Assembly: GCF_001649575.2 (NCBI RefSeq)
Contig: NC_051449.1
Coordinates: 17,821,642 to 17,885,641, forward strand
DNA from: Kryptolebias marmoratus
Lineage: Eukaryota > Chordata > Actinopteri > Cyprinodontiformes > Rivulidae
Reading direction: 5' to 3'
DNA: 64,000 nt
Below, piece by piece: positions 11,421 to 22,625 of the stretch (the first letter of the stretch is position 1; each line of letters begins with the position of its first letter). The position numbers were made by a program, and so were the translations under genes. The notes beneath the pieces are model-generated. The model was not told the origin of the DNA and did not search any database. It was given only the letters and a program-made list of their open reading frames with translations.

Positions 11421-14400
11421 TTCTATCTATGTGTACTTTGTCTTTTTTGTCTATTCAGGCCTATTAGTATTAATGTCTGTATTCTCCACCTACATGTTCA
11501 GTAATTTGTTGGTGTGTATTTCTGTAAATATGTGCAATACGTGCTTATAAGTACAAGAGCAAGTGAGATTGGAGTCAAATTTCTTGTATGTGCAACATAC
11601 AAACTTGGCTAAATAAACCAGGATCTGTTCCACAGCTGTGAGAGACTCAGTGGGTGAAAGAAAACAAAAATGCCTACGTTTTGATGTGTGACCTAAAAGC
11701 AGCGTAGAGACCTTAGAAATAAAAAGAGTTTGCAAAAATTCAGAAAACTTTAGACAGCTCAGAAGTTACAGTTTGTGACATCATCACACAGTGTTGTACT
11801 GAGCCCCCAAGGGACATTGGAGGCAAAAAAATAATAAAATTCAGATGTATTTCTGCAAGATCCCAAGTTTTGTTTCTTGTTTTGTTTTTTTCGCAAGTTT
11901 GCAAGTTTTTAAGTAGCCTACAGTACAAGTGCCAAGGTAATTATCCCCAACCGAATTTATGTCCCCTCTCAGGAGCATACAAAGAAAGAAAAGTGGATTT
12001 TGATGACTTGGCATGGATTTCAACCAAGTAGACCTCAAAATAGTGGCACATTTTAATTTATTGTGTAAGTATTGTTATTTTATTGTTGAGATTGTGGCTC
12101 ACAGCAAGACTAAACGCTTCTATTGTTCTCCACCTGGTATTGCTGGTCTTCATTTCAACAAACTAAGGATGTCAGCTGAAATCTAGGACAATATTGTCTC
12201 TGTAAACATGATTCATATAATCTTTAATGATGTTGTAGCCTAATGTACCATAGTAAAGCCCTGTTTGTTCCAACAAAGGACAGATAATTTTCCTTACATT
12301 TCTTTCAGATCATGATTAGTTACTCCTATTTTTTCTAAGATGTTTGCTCTTTCTTTTCTGGCTGAGTCTTCTGCTTTGCCAGAAACTTTACCCCTCCAAA
12401 AACTGGACAGAGAGTACCTAATATTAAGGTGTTTTAGTTTATAAATACTTCTTAGCATGACAGATTACTCCTGTGATTTGAAGATTTTCTGTTTCTATAA
12501 TAAGGAAAGAGGAGGGCAAAGATTCTGGCAGAACAAGTCTTCTGCTCCCCCACATTCTGTGACCCCCACCCAATTCTGGACAAAGTAACTCAGGGTCTTG
12601 CAAAAATACATTTTAATATTAATATACTTTTACTCTTGTAGGTAAAAGTGACAAAAATCAGTAAACCTAAACTGCTTTTGTAAAAACCATTAAATACCAG
12701 CTCAGTCATGTAAAGCCCAACTTTCCGTGACTTGTCTAAACTTTGAATGTTTCTTCTGTGAAGTATTCCTGAACTATAGAGTTTTCTCACTTGTCCAGCC
12801 AAAATCATTTTGTCATGATTTCATTCAGTGTCCTGCAAATTTAAACTACGCTGTTGTCACAGTGTAATGCCACCAAACACCACAGCAACCATATCTCAAT
12901 CAAGCCCTGCCTTTTAAAGTATGTCTGCATGGGTTTGTCCAAAGCTACGGAAGGAGTGGTTGATTGAAAACTGAAAAAATACGATGAATAGTAGTAACAA
13001 GAGGGCTCCAGTGCTTATGCACTGGCATCTTTAATTAGAAGGAATTTATTCATAGTTGGGAGTCTGTTTCTGTTATGGCCAGTCACATCATCTCCTCAAT
13101 CCATTTTAAAAAGGATGTCAGTGTCTAAATGAGCTGAGGGGAGAATCCAGGCAGCTAGCGAACAGAGTCCCAAAGAAGCAGCTCGAAGAACGCCATGCAA
13201 ATATGAAGAGACAGCAGCTCTACTAGGCTGATAGTGCATGTTACATTGTACAATGAAGTGTGTATCTGCTCTCTGCGCATAGTTTTCTTTGCTCAAGTGA
13301 ATAATTAATTTGTATTCAGCAACGTTTTCTAGCATACTTTCACATGCAGACAGGCAAGGCACAAATGCAAATGCAGAAATATAAACAATAGGCTCTAAAA
13401 ATCCATTTTGATGATTACATAACGAGGGAGTTCCCCGTAATATTAATATCTATATTATGACCCTCGCTGCTTGACCTGTGCATAATCACAATCTTAAGCT
13501 GCACATCCTTTAAATTAGTGACCACTGATGGAGCGTGTGTTGTACCATTCCTCCTCCCACTGTACTGTTGCTGCAGGTATTTATTTACCACAAGAGAAGG
13601 GCTTCGTACATTCTACAAGCAACTTTGGTAGCAGTGTCATTAAGCATTAAATATTAATGGAACTCACTCCAGATTTTGCCTGCATTGTATTCAAATTAGA
13701 CTCTCGTTTGCGTTAGATATTAGGCTTTTGGGGAGATGTGCATGTCTGTGAGATGTGTTAAGCCATGAAATTTTCTCTGGCTGGCACGACGGGAAAAAAC
13801 AGGGAGGCAATTTTGTGCAAGAAGAGTAACAGATTTTAACAGTTCCGCCTGACCCTGTCACCCCGGGGAAAATAAAAACCTTAGAGCGAGTGCATTTGAA
13901 CACTCATTTATCATTCTTAAAAAGCACTGTGCAATCTTCTTGACTGTTTTCTGTTCTGCCTTCATGCTGGATATCTGTATCAAACTTATGCAAAACACTC
14001 TGGTAGGACTAGAAAATGAATTGATCAGGGATTGCGCAGCACACGTGTTTTAGCAGGACTTCTCTGTGTACTGCTATGAGCTTGTGCCAGCGCCAAGGCC
14101 AAGTTTGAAACTTCATACTGCTGATAAAATTTGAAAAGGGCAACCAGGGCAACCCAGATTTAATTCCGAGTGCTGCAGCTTGGACACAAAACTGTTTTTT
14201 TTGGGGGGAACAGCATGGGCTTAAAGATTTCTTCCACCTGTCATTCAGGTTGTGAGCTTTCTAAGATCAGTGAGTGTTTTTTAACTTTGTCAAGTCTGAG
14301 GAGAAACACACCACTAGACAGTTATTCTGTCAATACAATCCGAGGAGATTAATCTGTGTTTTTGTAGACTGTTGTGGGCTATTTTTAAAGAGTGAGCTGG

Positions 14401-14638
14401 TGCCAGGTTTAAATATATTAGTGCAATCAATGAAATAAAACTGTCAAGACTGATCCAGTTTGGAACCGTGCTGCTGAATGAATACGAATTTGTGATATTT
14501 TGCTATAAACTATAAACTGTACATGCTTGGGATCATTTACATGGAAATTTGCACTGAATGTGTATCTCATATGCATCTATGAGTAATTAGATTTCTATAT
14601 TTTTTGCTACAACATTTAAAACCGAGCCTCAGTTTTAT

Positions 14639-15842
14639 TTAAGACCCACTTCACACTGGATCACAACCTTGCTACACTCTTTACAACCTATAAGCCCTAC
14701 TAGAATGTGGCTGCATCACAGCAAATTTGGAAAACCTTCAGTGTGAAGAAAATCATGTCACTGTCAATTTATTTATATAGCACATAAAAACAAAGTTGAT
14801 CAAAATGCTTTACAATTCAGTCAAACAAAAAGGTGAAACACCAATAAGAACAGACACGAGAAATAGTAAAAGAACACGTAAAGCTAAAATAAAATACAGT
14901 AAGCCACAATAAAAACCATCAGCTTTAATAAAATCTCAAACGCTGCCTGAATCAAAGCCAAGAACATAAGATGAGTCTTGAGCACATATTTAAAAGTGTC
15001 TACAGAAACAGCAGTTTGTATATAAAGAAGTAAACTATATCAGTTTTTGAGCAGCAACTGCAAATGCCTGATCACCTTCATATTATCTGTTTGGATCTTG
15101 GAAAATCTAAGAGAAACTGGTTGGTTGACCAGAGTGCTCTTACTGGAGAGTAGACGTCAGGGAGGTCACATAAGTATGATGGGGCAAGGCCTTTTACAAC
15201 TTTAAAAGCAAGCAGTAAAACATTAAAACATTCAGAAGAACCTGAGGTCTGTGACTGTTGTTTAAAAGCCTGTTTCATTAAAAAAAAAGGCAGCTTTAGC
15301 AGTTTAAACAGCTTTCTGATATATTGATAAGCTGTCTTTTTGGATGTCCAGTGAAACTTGTGTTGCTCTTAGTACTTAGTACCCAAAATAGAATTTTTTT
15401 CAGGTATTTTATTGTTCCCAGGACACTTTCCTGTGCCCACACCAGGCTCTGTACTCTCTTGGGCCATTTCAGGATAGGATAGAAGATCATACAATAACCA
15501 CGATGCTACCGCCACAAATATCTTGTCTGCACTAGCTTTCCACAACCAAATTCTCCACAATGAACTTACACCGGTGCACTTAGGGCTTTGGCATGGGTAC
15601 AATGCCACTGCTGCCACCACACTCCACCCAGGACCCCGATACTCTGCCACCACTGTGATCAACCTTGATATGGAAGTTTTGTGCATGGCTGAAACCATTG
15701 TGGACCCATCAAGCAAGCATTCTTAATATTTACCCAAAGACCTCACCAAGACCCTGCAAAGAACATCCATGTTCTGATTGATTTTTTGTTTTTAATGTCA
15801 TAGCATGATCATCATATACTGTAAATAGTGCCTTTGCTTTAA
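14639..15842. mobile_element. TTAA-flanked non-autonomous DNA element, copy 2, split by a LINE
   Basis: TTAA at 14639-14642 followed by GACCCACTTCACACTGGATC, and TTAA at 15839-15842 at the other end. It shares ends and internal text with copy 1 (3231-4363). About 600 bp in its left part (about 14757-15358) are unrelated to copy 1 and match a LINE 3' end instead, so the LINE landed in an already resident element. After removing the LINE this copy is about 600 bp, shorter than copy 1 through internal loss. Confidence 0.6.
14757..15358 (-). mobile_element. L2-like LINE 3' fragment nested in a DNA element
   Basis: On the minus strand a degraded reading gives LLLAFKVVKGLAPSYLCDL, then SPVRALWSTNQFLL, the C-terminal tail pattern of fish L2/Rex1-type reverse transcriptases. 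It is followed by a 3' end with a TGCTATATAAATAAA-like phrase (TTTATTTATATAGCAC on +). Frame is broken and no catalytic RT motif remains. Confidence 0.65.
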
Positions 15843-17884
15843 ACCATCAATACTACAAGGTACTATCTAATTCTCTTTTTTTTTCATCCCAAAGCTTACA
15901 TCAACAAGACTATGACATGAATGTGCATCAGTTACATTTTTCAACAAGTGAAGAGCTCATAAAAATAAAAAAAAGGAAAAACAAAAGCCCAAACTATGAT
16001 GGATCGCTTATATTGTAAGACATTTCCAAGACCTTTTCCATTTTAAAGTTGAAAGTGATCACATCAAATGACTTTTTTTTCAACTTTTATTTGTAAAGAC
16101 TATAATAATTCATAGCTAGGAAGAAGGGTAGCCTTACCTCTCAACAGATAAAAGCCTTCTAATAAAAATCAATGCAAATGCGCCTCAGCGACATCATCAT
16201 GCAAATTACTGTCTTTGCTGTGGCCTTGGCGTGACAAAAATAACCATCTGCTTTAGAGGGCATTCAATCAAAATTCAGATTTTTTTTTTTACAGCTGCAT
16301 TAAAGCTCTTCTGATGATTCAAATATTAAAACTATTTCTTAACGCTATGCATAAATTGCCACAGATTTCCTGTGAAACAATTTATTTCAGACTTCATTGT
16401 AATGCAGCTATAAAAAAAGTCTGTGCAAAACAATTTTGTAGTGTAAATGTGATCCTCGCAGGCAATAATATTGCCTTCATTATATACTCTGTGTTGTGTT
16501 GATAACTTTATATACACCTATCAAGACTTAAATTTGAAAACAGCTATGTAATAATCTGCTCACTGTTTCACATATTAATGTCCCCACTTAAGAGATTTTT
16601 AGGTTTATGTACTAGATGCTTTGTGTTTTTCTTTATTTTGATTTTTTTTCTCTCCAATGGACATCTCTGTGCAGACTACTACTTAAAAGCTTTAGAAGAA
16701 AATGTCGTCAGACAACTCAGCGCTCTCAGACAGAAATAATAAAACAAACCGTCTAGCTGTGCTCAAGTGGAACATCCATCACTTTGGCTCTTGACAGCAG
16801 TCACTGGCTGCTGCTTTATTTTGATTAAATAGTAAACTAATAAAACGCTACAGCCCTATTTTGTATACAGAGTGTAACTTCAACAGTCCACTGTGTCAAG
16901 GTAAGTTCTTATCCCTGTCACTGAGATTATTTATCATTTCATTTTGCTTTCATTACTCAATCAGAGTGGAGAAAGGGCAAGAAAGATAAAAGAAAAAAAA
17001 GGGGCTTATGCCATAAAGATTCCAGACAAAAATCTGAGTCCTTGGACAAAGAAAAAAAACAACAGCTTGTTAATTTGCATAAAAAACATTTACCATTTCT
17101 TCAGACCGAATTAAATGTGACAAAGGTGAAGAGACAGGCCGCTTTCTTCACTAAGAAGTGATTATCTATGACCCCGTACACAACTCTGGGGTTTTTTTTA
17201 CTGATATTTTTTTCCTCTTCATTTATATTTTCTTTTCCTTTCACACATTTCTAACAAAATGCTGCCATAATTATGTCAGACTACTAGGTGATGAGAATGC
17301 CCACATTGACAACATATCAAAATCCAGAGAAAGAGGATTTTTAGCCCGGCTAAAGATTCTCTCAAAACAGGTGAAGCGTTTGAAGTTTCTTCCCAGTTAT
17401 TAATTATTTCTGTCAAAATTTAATGGTGACAGGATCAGAATAAAGTGAGAAAAACACACATAAAAAAAAACTAGCTAAAAACAGCTCCATTGTTGTTTGG
17501 TTTTCTTGGGCACAAAGTGACATTGAGCATGTGCAAATCAGGCATTGGAGTTTTTGAAAAGCTCCATATCCCAAGTCAAATTTCTCAAGTTGTTTTTAAA
17601 AAGAAATCCATTTTGAAAAAGGCTGCTTTTTTGTTCTTTTTAAACCCAAAACTGTTTGAGGTTAGGAGTTGCAGCATAAAAAATCTGTTTTTAAAAATAG
17701 CCAGTGTGGACCCTACATTTAATAACAAAATATGCCAAGATGAAAAGGACCATCTTTTGGGAGGGGGTTAGATCTCTACAGACTTGATTTTTTTCTCTTT
17801 ACTCGAGAGCAGCAGACCATGATCTTGACGGAACCCACTACTTGCTAATGTGCCTGCTAATAAAGCTGTGCTCATAGGCCAATT

Positions 17885-18285
17885 AACTATTCGTCCATCC
17901 ACTTTTTTACCCACTTTCTGTGGGGAGATGATGCTGATCTCCAGAGATCACTGGGTAAAAAGCAGGGTACTTTCCTAGACTTGTCACCAATCCATCATAG
18001 GGTCACATAAAGACAAACAGCCATCCACACTTTCAGTCACACCTAATTACTATTTAGAGTTACCAATTAACCTCACGCATGTTTGTGGGCTGTGTTGAGG
18101 AAAGCAGTGTACCTGGAGAAAACCCATGCATGCATGGAGAGGAAAACAAACTCCACACTGAAATGCCACAGTCAGGTTGTGAACCTGCACCCTCTTTGCT
18201 GTGAGGCATCAGCTCTAAGCACTGCTCTACTGTGCCAACCTTGTCAAATAATTAGGTGGCCAGCTGGTTAGGATGCATGGCTAGC
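17885..18285 (+). repeat. Fish interspersed repeat (LINE-tail or SINE-like), full-size degenerate copy
   Basis: Recognisable ordered phrases of a very common fish repeat: CTTGTCACCAATCCATC, ACAAACAGCCATCCACACTT, TAGAGTTACCAATTAACCTC, ACCTGGAGAAAACCCATGCA, AACTCCACACTGAAA and CTCTACTGTGCCAAC. A reverse-orientation copy is at about 33545-33760. Family name not assigned. Confidence 0.7.
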
Positions 18286-18888
18286 CTACACTAAATTAAT
18301 CAGGTGGCAATTAACTGCATTCTTAGTGTGTTTATTTACAGAAATGTTGTGTTTTTAAAAAAGAAAAGTGTGTTTATTCACAACAATGCCTTTATCTCAA
18401 ATTTATTTTTGCCTGTGGCTCAACCTAATAGAGGCTAGCTGGTAATTTGGAGATAGTGAATTTAATGAAATTTTGGGCAACATTCAGTGTTTGGACTTCA
18501 GTGGTCCAGCTTTGTCCTTAAAATAAATTGGGTATTGTTGTGACTTCCAATTTACACTGTGGTTCACATGTATCAGTTTATGGATATTGTACTGGAAAGT
18601 TTACAAAAATTATTTTTTACTGTAGGAGTCAGACCGTTGACCTAAATATTGTCATAAGTTCAAATGTCTGGCCAAATATCAACTGTTGCTGTTGCTTCAG
18701 AGAGATGCCATCTGGTTTTGAAAAATGTAATAAGTTGTAGAATGTATTTGTAATGTTCTGAGTATATTTTTGGTACTGTATATTTTGTTTGTTTGAGTAT
18801 TTTCAACAGAATGTCTCATTTATTTGAAGACCCATGCAAGCCTTCAACAAACCCAAAACAGTGTCCAAGCTGACGCTCCCATTCCTAC

Positions 18889-19183
18889 CTATATTTGCCA
18901 TCTCAGGCACAGTGGCACTGTAGGGCCCCTCGTCGAAGACAGGAGGGTTGTCGTTGATGTCCTGCACTCGAATTATGAACTGCGACGAGGGCTCCAGGGG
19001 ACGGTCGGTCTGCCTGTCGGTGGCCGTGGCGATGAGACGGTACTCATCCTTCTCCTCACGGTCCAGTGGCTTGGTGACGTGAATGTTACCCGTTTTCTCG
19101 TCTATCACAAAGACAGAGCCCGCCCCCTCACCTCGCAGGATATACTTAGTGCGGCCATCATTCCTGTCCATGTCAGTGTGGAG
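18889..19183 (-). CDS. cdh24: Cadherin-24-like, coding exon B: EC1 domain
   Basis: Internal 295-bp exon, residues about 511-608, encoding most of the first extracellular cadherin repeat. The minus-strand acceptor is a long pyrimidine tract (purine-rich on + from 19187 to about 19260) ending in TAG, followed by [20 protein letters not shown]. Calcium-binding motifs are present: LDREE, and the inter-domain linker DINDNPP before the start of EC2 ([13 protein letters not shown]). The donor is ATAG|GTAGG, so the exon ends in phase 1 inside a glycine codon completed by exon C. The 295-bp length is the one I know for this exon across type II cadherins. GRTKY, VFVIDE and TGNIHVTK point to CDH24 among paralogues. 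The plus-strand reading frame over the same bases is a shadow. Confidence 0.96.
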
Positions 19184-20111
19184 CTAGGTGAGGAGATGTG
19201 AGAGAGAGACAAAAAGAGAGAGGGATGGCAAGCAAAGTGGAGGAAAGAAGAAAAAAGTAGAAGGGGAAAGTGTTGGGTTGTGTGAGGTGGGGAGAGACAA
19301 GAATGTAAAGGGTGGAGGAAAAAGAGAAGAGTAAACACCAGTTAAAAATTAAGATTGTTTTCTTGAGACAGCCAGGCAGCGAAGACAAAACAAGCAGATT
19401 ATCCTCTGCATGCCTCCAGGGTATAATGAATTTGAACAGAAGCAGACAAAAGAAATGCATACAATACCCCCCTCTCTCACAATGGCTTCCTTTCATACTT
19501 TTTTTTTCTTTCCATTTCCGCAGTTATGAACTTGGATCTGCTTTATCTTAAAGTTATCTTGAGACCTGAAGTGTTAGGTCCAACACTTCAGGTCCCCATT
19601 CAGTCTCCAGCAGCATCGGGCAGCAAGATCGTATACTGTAAGTCTGTTCACATGAAGTGGCCATTTAATGAAAGCACCAAATCAAAAGAATAATGAACAG
19701 TGGGCCAATCAATTATTCCCTAACTAATAGGAGTGTATAAATGAGAGCAGAGGGGTGTATGGGAGTGGGACGTTTGATATTGATCACAGGCCTGTGTTGT
19801 GTTTTCTTGAATCAGCACCTGGCAGGATAGTGACCGGCATCCCCTCACACAGGGAGAGGTAATATCAGGGAAGGCTCCACACTGTCCTCTGTCCCTGATG
19901 AGACAGAAAAGTCAGCGGGATGCAGCGAGCGCATCAAGATTCAATCTCATTACTCCTGCTCCTACGTGGATCGAATAGCAACTGTGACCAAAAAGGAGAG
20001 CGGTAAATTAGGCCCCACTCACACGAAAGTGTGACATTGTGACTCGAGATGGAGAGAAGACAGGGGAGAGGCAGCTGGGGAGAGGATGAAAGTTCAGCTC
20101 AGGAAGGCATT

Positions 20112-20124
20112 GTTGCGTGGCAAC
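20112..20124. promoter_or_regulatory. Possible RFX X-box
   Basis: GTTGCGTGGCAAC is an inverted repeat of GTTGC separated by three bases, matching the palindromic X-box bound by RFX factors. A single site in intronic DNA; function is inferred only. Confidence 0.3.
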
Positions 20125-21050
20125 AGCTAAAGCACATTTGCTAAATGAAATGAGAATGGATACTGTGAGGCTGAATGTTCATTTACTTTAAGGATTGCCA
20201 TTTTTCATGGGGGGAAATGGCACAGATATGCCAGCTTCCTGGGGGGTAAATTATAAGTACGGATGTTGACAAGGTTGTTTGTACCAAAGAAAATATACAC
20301 AAGACCAGAATTTCAGATGTGCGTTAAACCTATCTGAACAATCAGATCCAAATTTCATAACGCTTTCAGATTACTTTATTTAAAATATAATGCTAATTGG
20401 AAATTGTAAGTGCACACTCACGGCCATCTGAAAAAAACAGTAGGAGCTTTTTGCAAAATTTAGATAGACTAACCGAAGTAATTTGTTTTCTTGAAATTTA
20501 GGAATAGGAGCTCCAATACGTTTGTGCAGCTAAAGTGCTAAAAGTGGTTCAGTTCAGCTTTAAAAAACACAAAAAAAGAATCAAAACTTAAACGGGTTGA
20601 GCTCTTGAGCAGATTTTGGCCTTTCCAACTTGTGGCTGGAACTTCTTATCAGAATGTTTGGTTTCTTTAGTGGAGGATAATCTGGATGGTCACTTCAAAC
20701 TGACTCTCACAGTATTATGTTCGTTGTTTTAGATGTTTTATCAAAAGCCAACTTTTTCAGTGAGGTATGTTCAGAGCCGATCTGACTGCCAGGACGCAGA
20801 ACTCGAACTGATGGAAAGAATTCTTTGCCAAGAGTTATGGAGCTCACTGGGTGCCATGGATGGAAATCAGTGATGCCAGATGGGAAATGTTGAAAAGGTG
20901 CACCAGCTGCTTAAAATGATCATATTTTGAAGAAAATTATTGTACCCATCCAATTTGCATTCTACAGTGGCTTAGAACGCATATTACAGCCTATAATGCA
21001 ATTTTATCTTTAAGTAATCTAACAGAACAGTTGAAAAAAGTGCCTCCAAC

Positions 21051-21075
21051 AATAAATAAATAAATAAATAAATCA
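21051..21075. repeat. (AAAT)n microsatellite
   Basis: About six AATA units just left of the GATG array. Confidence 0.9.
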
Positions 21076-21106
21076 AACAAATTAAAACAAATTAAAAAAG
21101 GCAAAC

Positions 21107-21255
21107 GATGGATGGATGGATGGATGGATGGATGGATGGATGGATGGATGGATGGATGGATGGATGGATGGATGGATGGATGGATGGATGGATGGATGGA
21201 TGGATGGATGGATGGATGGATGGATGGATGGATGGATGGATGGATGGATGGATGG
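21107..21255. repeat. (GATG)n microsatellite, about 37 perfect units
   Basis: An uninterrupted GATG/TGGA array of 149 bp. The left flank is A-rich, with no LINE sequence, so it is not evidently a Rex3 tail. The reading frame it opens (Met-Asp-Gly-Trp repeats) is an artefact. Confidence 0.98.
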
Positions 21256-22489
21256 ACTGTTTGTCCTCTTTTTTACTTTTGAGAGGAGGTGATGTGTGTG
21301 GTGGAATGATTTGTCAAAACGTTTTTAAACATGGAAGTAAAAATTTGTCCAACTTTTCAATTTTAATGAACCCAAACAACAATCTACCACTTGCTCCCAA
21401 ACATAATCAAGATTTTAGCAAATCCACATGCAAAGTGATCAAACCTGTTCTGTTCTGATTTCAGCCAATAGTGCCATAGTGAGCTTCAAAAATAATAATA
21501 ATACTCCATTAAGTCCAATGTTTGCTGTTAGATTTACATAAAATATATAAAAATACATTGAACATTTACCTGCAGTTAAATCTTTGAAGCTTTATTTTCA
21601 GGCACACAAGAGGCTTGGTAGAAAAACATATTAAAGCTGAACAAATAACATAACAACATAGTCCCAAACCTATGACTCCTAAAATCAACTTTATGTTGGT
21701 TTTGCATTCAGTTCAGAATAAACATGAAGTTGAGCTACATATATGAAAAAACAAGCATTTATTTAATTAAAATGAAGCCCTTTGCTTTTGTGCGGCTTAC
21801 AGGTAGGTACTGTATGTGTGAGCAAGTGAAGAACGGTATTTAGAAAGTAGAACAAGATTTTTACTTTTGAAACCGTGCATTTAGCAAGCAAATTAATGAT
21901 GACGTTTCAAAAACATTCTAAGGATTTTTCATGTTTTTTTTTAAATAGGTTGAGTCATTGATATTCTTAACAAAGTATTTCACATTTGGGCCATCTTATA
22001 ACTTCTTCTCATTATTCTTTTTGCTTTTTCTAGGCCATTTTCAGTACCCACGAGTAACATTAGGACAGCGGGCTTCTTTCACAGCACACTTTTGATTTGT
22101 CACAGCAGGAAAATGCTCAGGAGCAAATGATAATATTAAAGTTGTTGTATTCATATGTCTTGCTGAGTTATAACAGTGGGACTGTCAGCCCGCCTGCACC
22201 CTACCAGGACTCTAAAAATGAAGGTGGTAAAACAAATAAAGCCATAATTGATGCCATTATTTACAACTAGCTTAGTGAGAAAGGCCTAGCCACATTTTGT
22301 AGGACACATTCTGTCATTGTTGGTCCCTTTAGTTCTTGCTATTGTTCAGTGATGTAATCAGCACCTTATTGTCCTTAATGAGACTCTCCTTGTGTATACC
22401 TTCCTGCACAGGCCATCCCTCTAGCAGACTGTCAATGCAGTGATTGCCCCCATAAAATTGCTCCTGATTGTCAAATGGGTAGAGACAAA

Positions 22490-22625
22490 TGTCTGTCCTC
22501 CCTGGGTGTGGTTTTGCTCAGGTTTCTTTGTGGTAAAACTCAGGGCATTGTTGGGTTTTATTTTCAGAAGAGTGTTGAGTTGGGTTTCATTTTCGGTGGT
22601 ATATAAATTAGGCTGAACTGAATTA
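22490..22625 (+). mobile_element. L2-like LINE 3' tail, degenerate
   Basis: The order TTTTGCTCAGGTTTCTTTGT, GGTAAAACTCAGGGCATTGT, TGTTGGGTTTTATT, then GTATATAAATTAGGCTGAACTGAATTAA-like ending (split across 22600-22625) follows the 3' end of the family seen more fully at 52060-52400. Confidence 0.55.

Larger units (their letters stand above)
6371..18888 (-). other. Intron between exons B and C (12,518 bp)
   Basis: GT at 18887-18888 and AG at 6371-6372 on the minus strand. Contents by position: pyrimidine-rich + strand and CA tract (6560-6800), a perfect 17-bp inverted repeat (7573-7630), family A tandem (8815-9290), a LINE 3' fragment (11225-11420), the second TTAA element with nested LINE (14639-15842) and a fish repeat at 17885-18285. 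No exon-like coding sequence was recognised. Stretches 9300-11200, 11430-14630 and 15850-17880 show nothing I can name. Confidence 0.92.

Noticed and set aside
18180..18245. tRNA-like phrase near the end of the repeat at 17885-18285
   Set aside because: Part of the interspersed repeat; no cloverleaf can be formed.
18824..19201. 125-residue plus-strand frame
   Set aside because: Antisense shadow of cadherin exon B.
21108..21458. 116-residue plus-strand frame of Met-Asp-Gly-Trp repeats
   Set aside because: Translation of the GATG microsatellite; no real protein.
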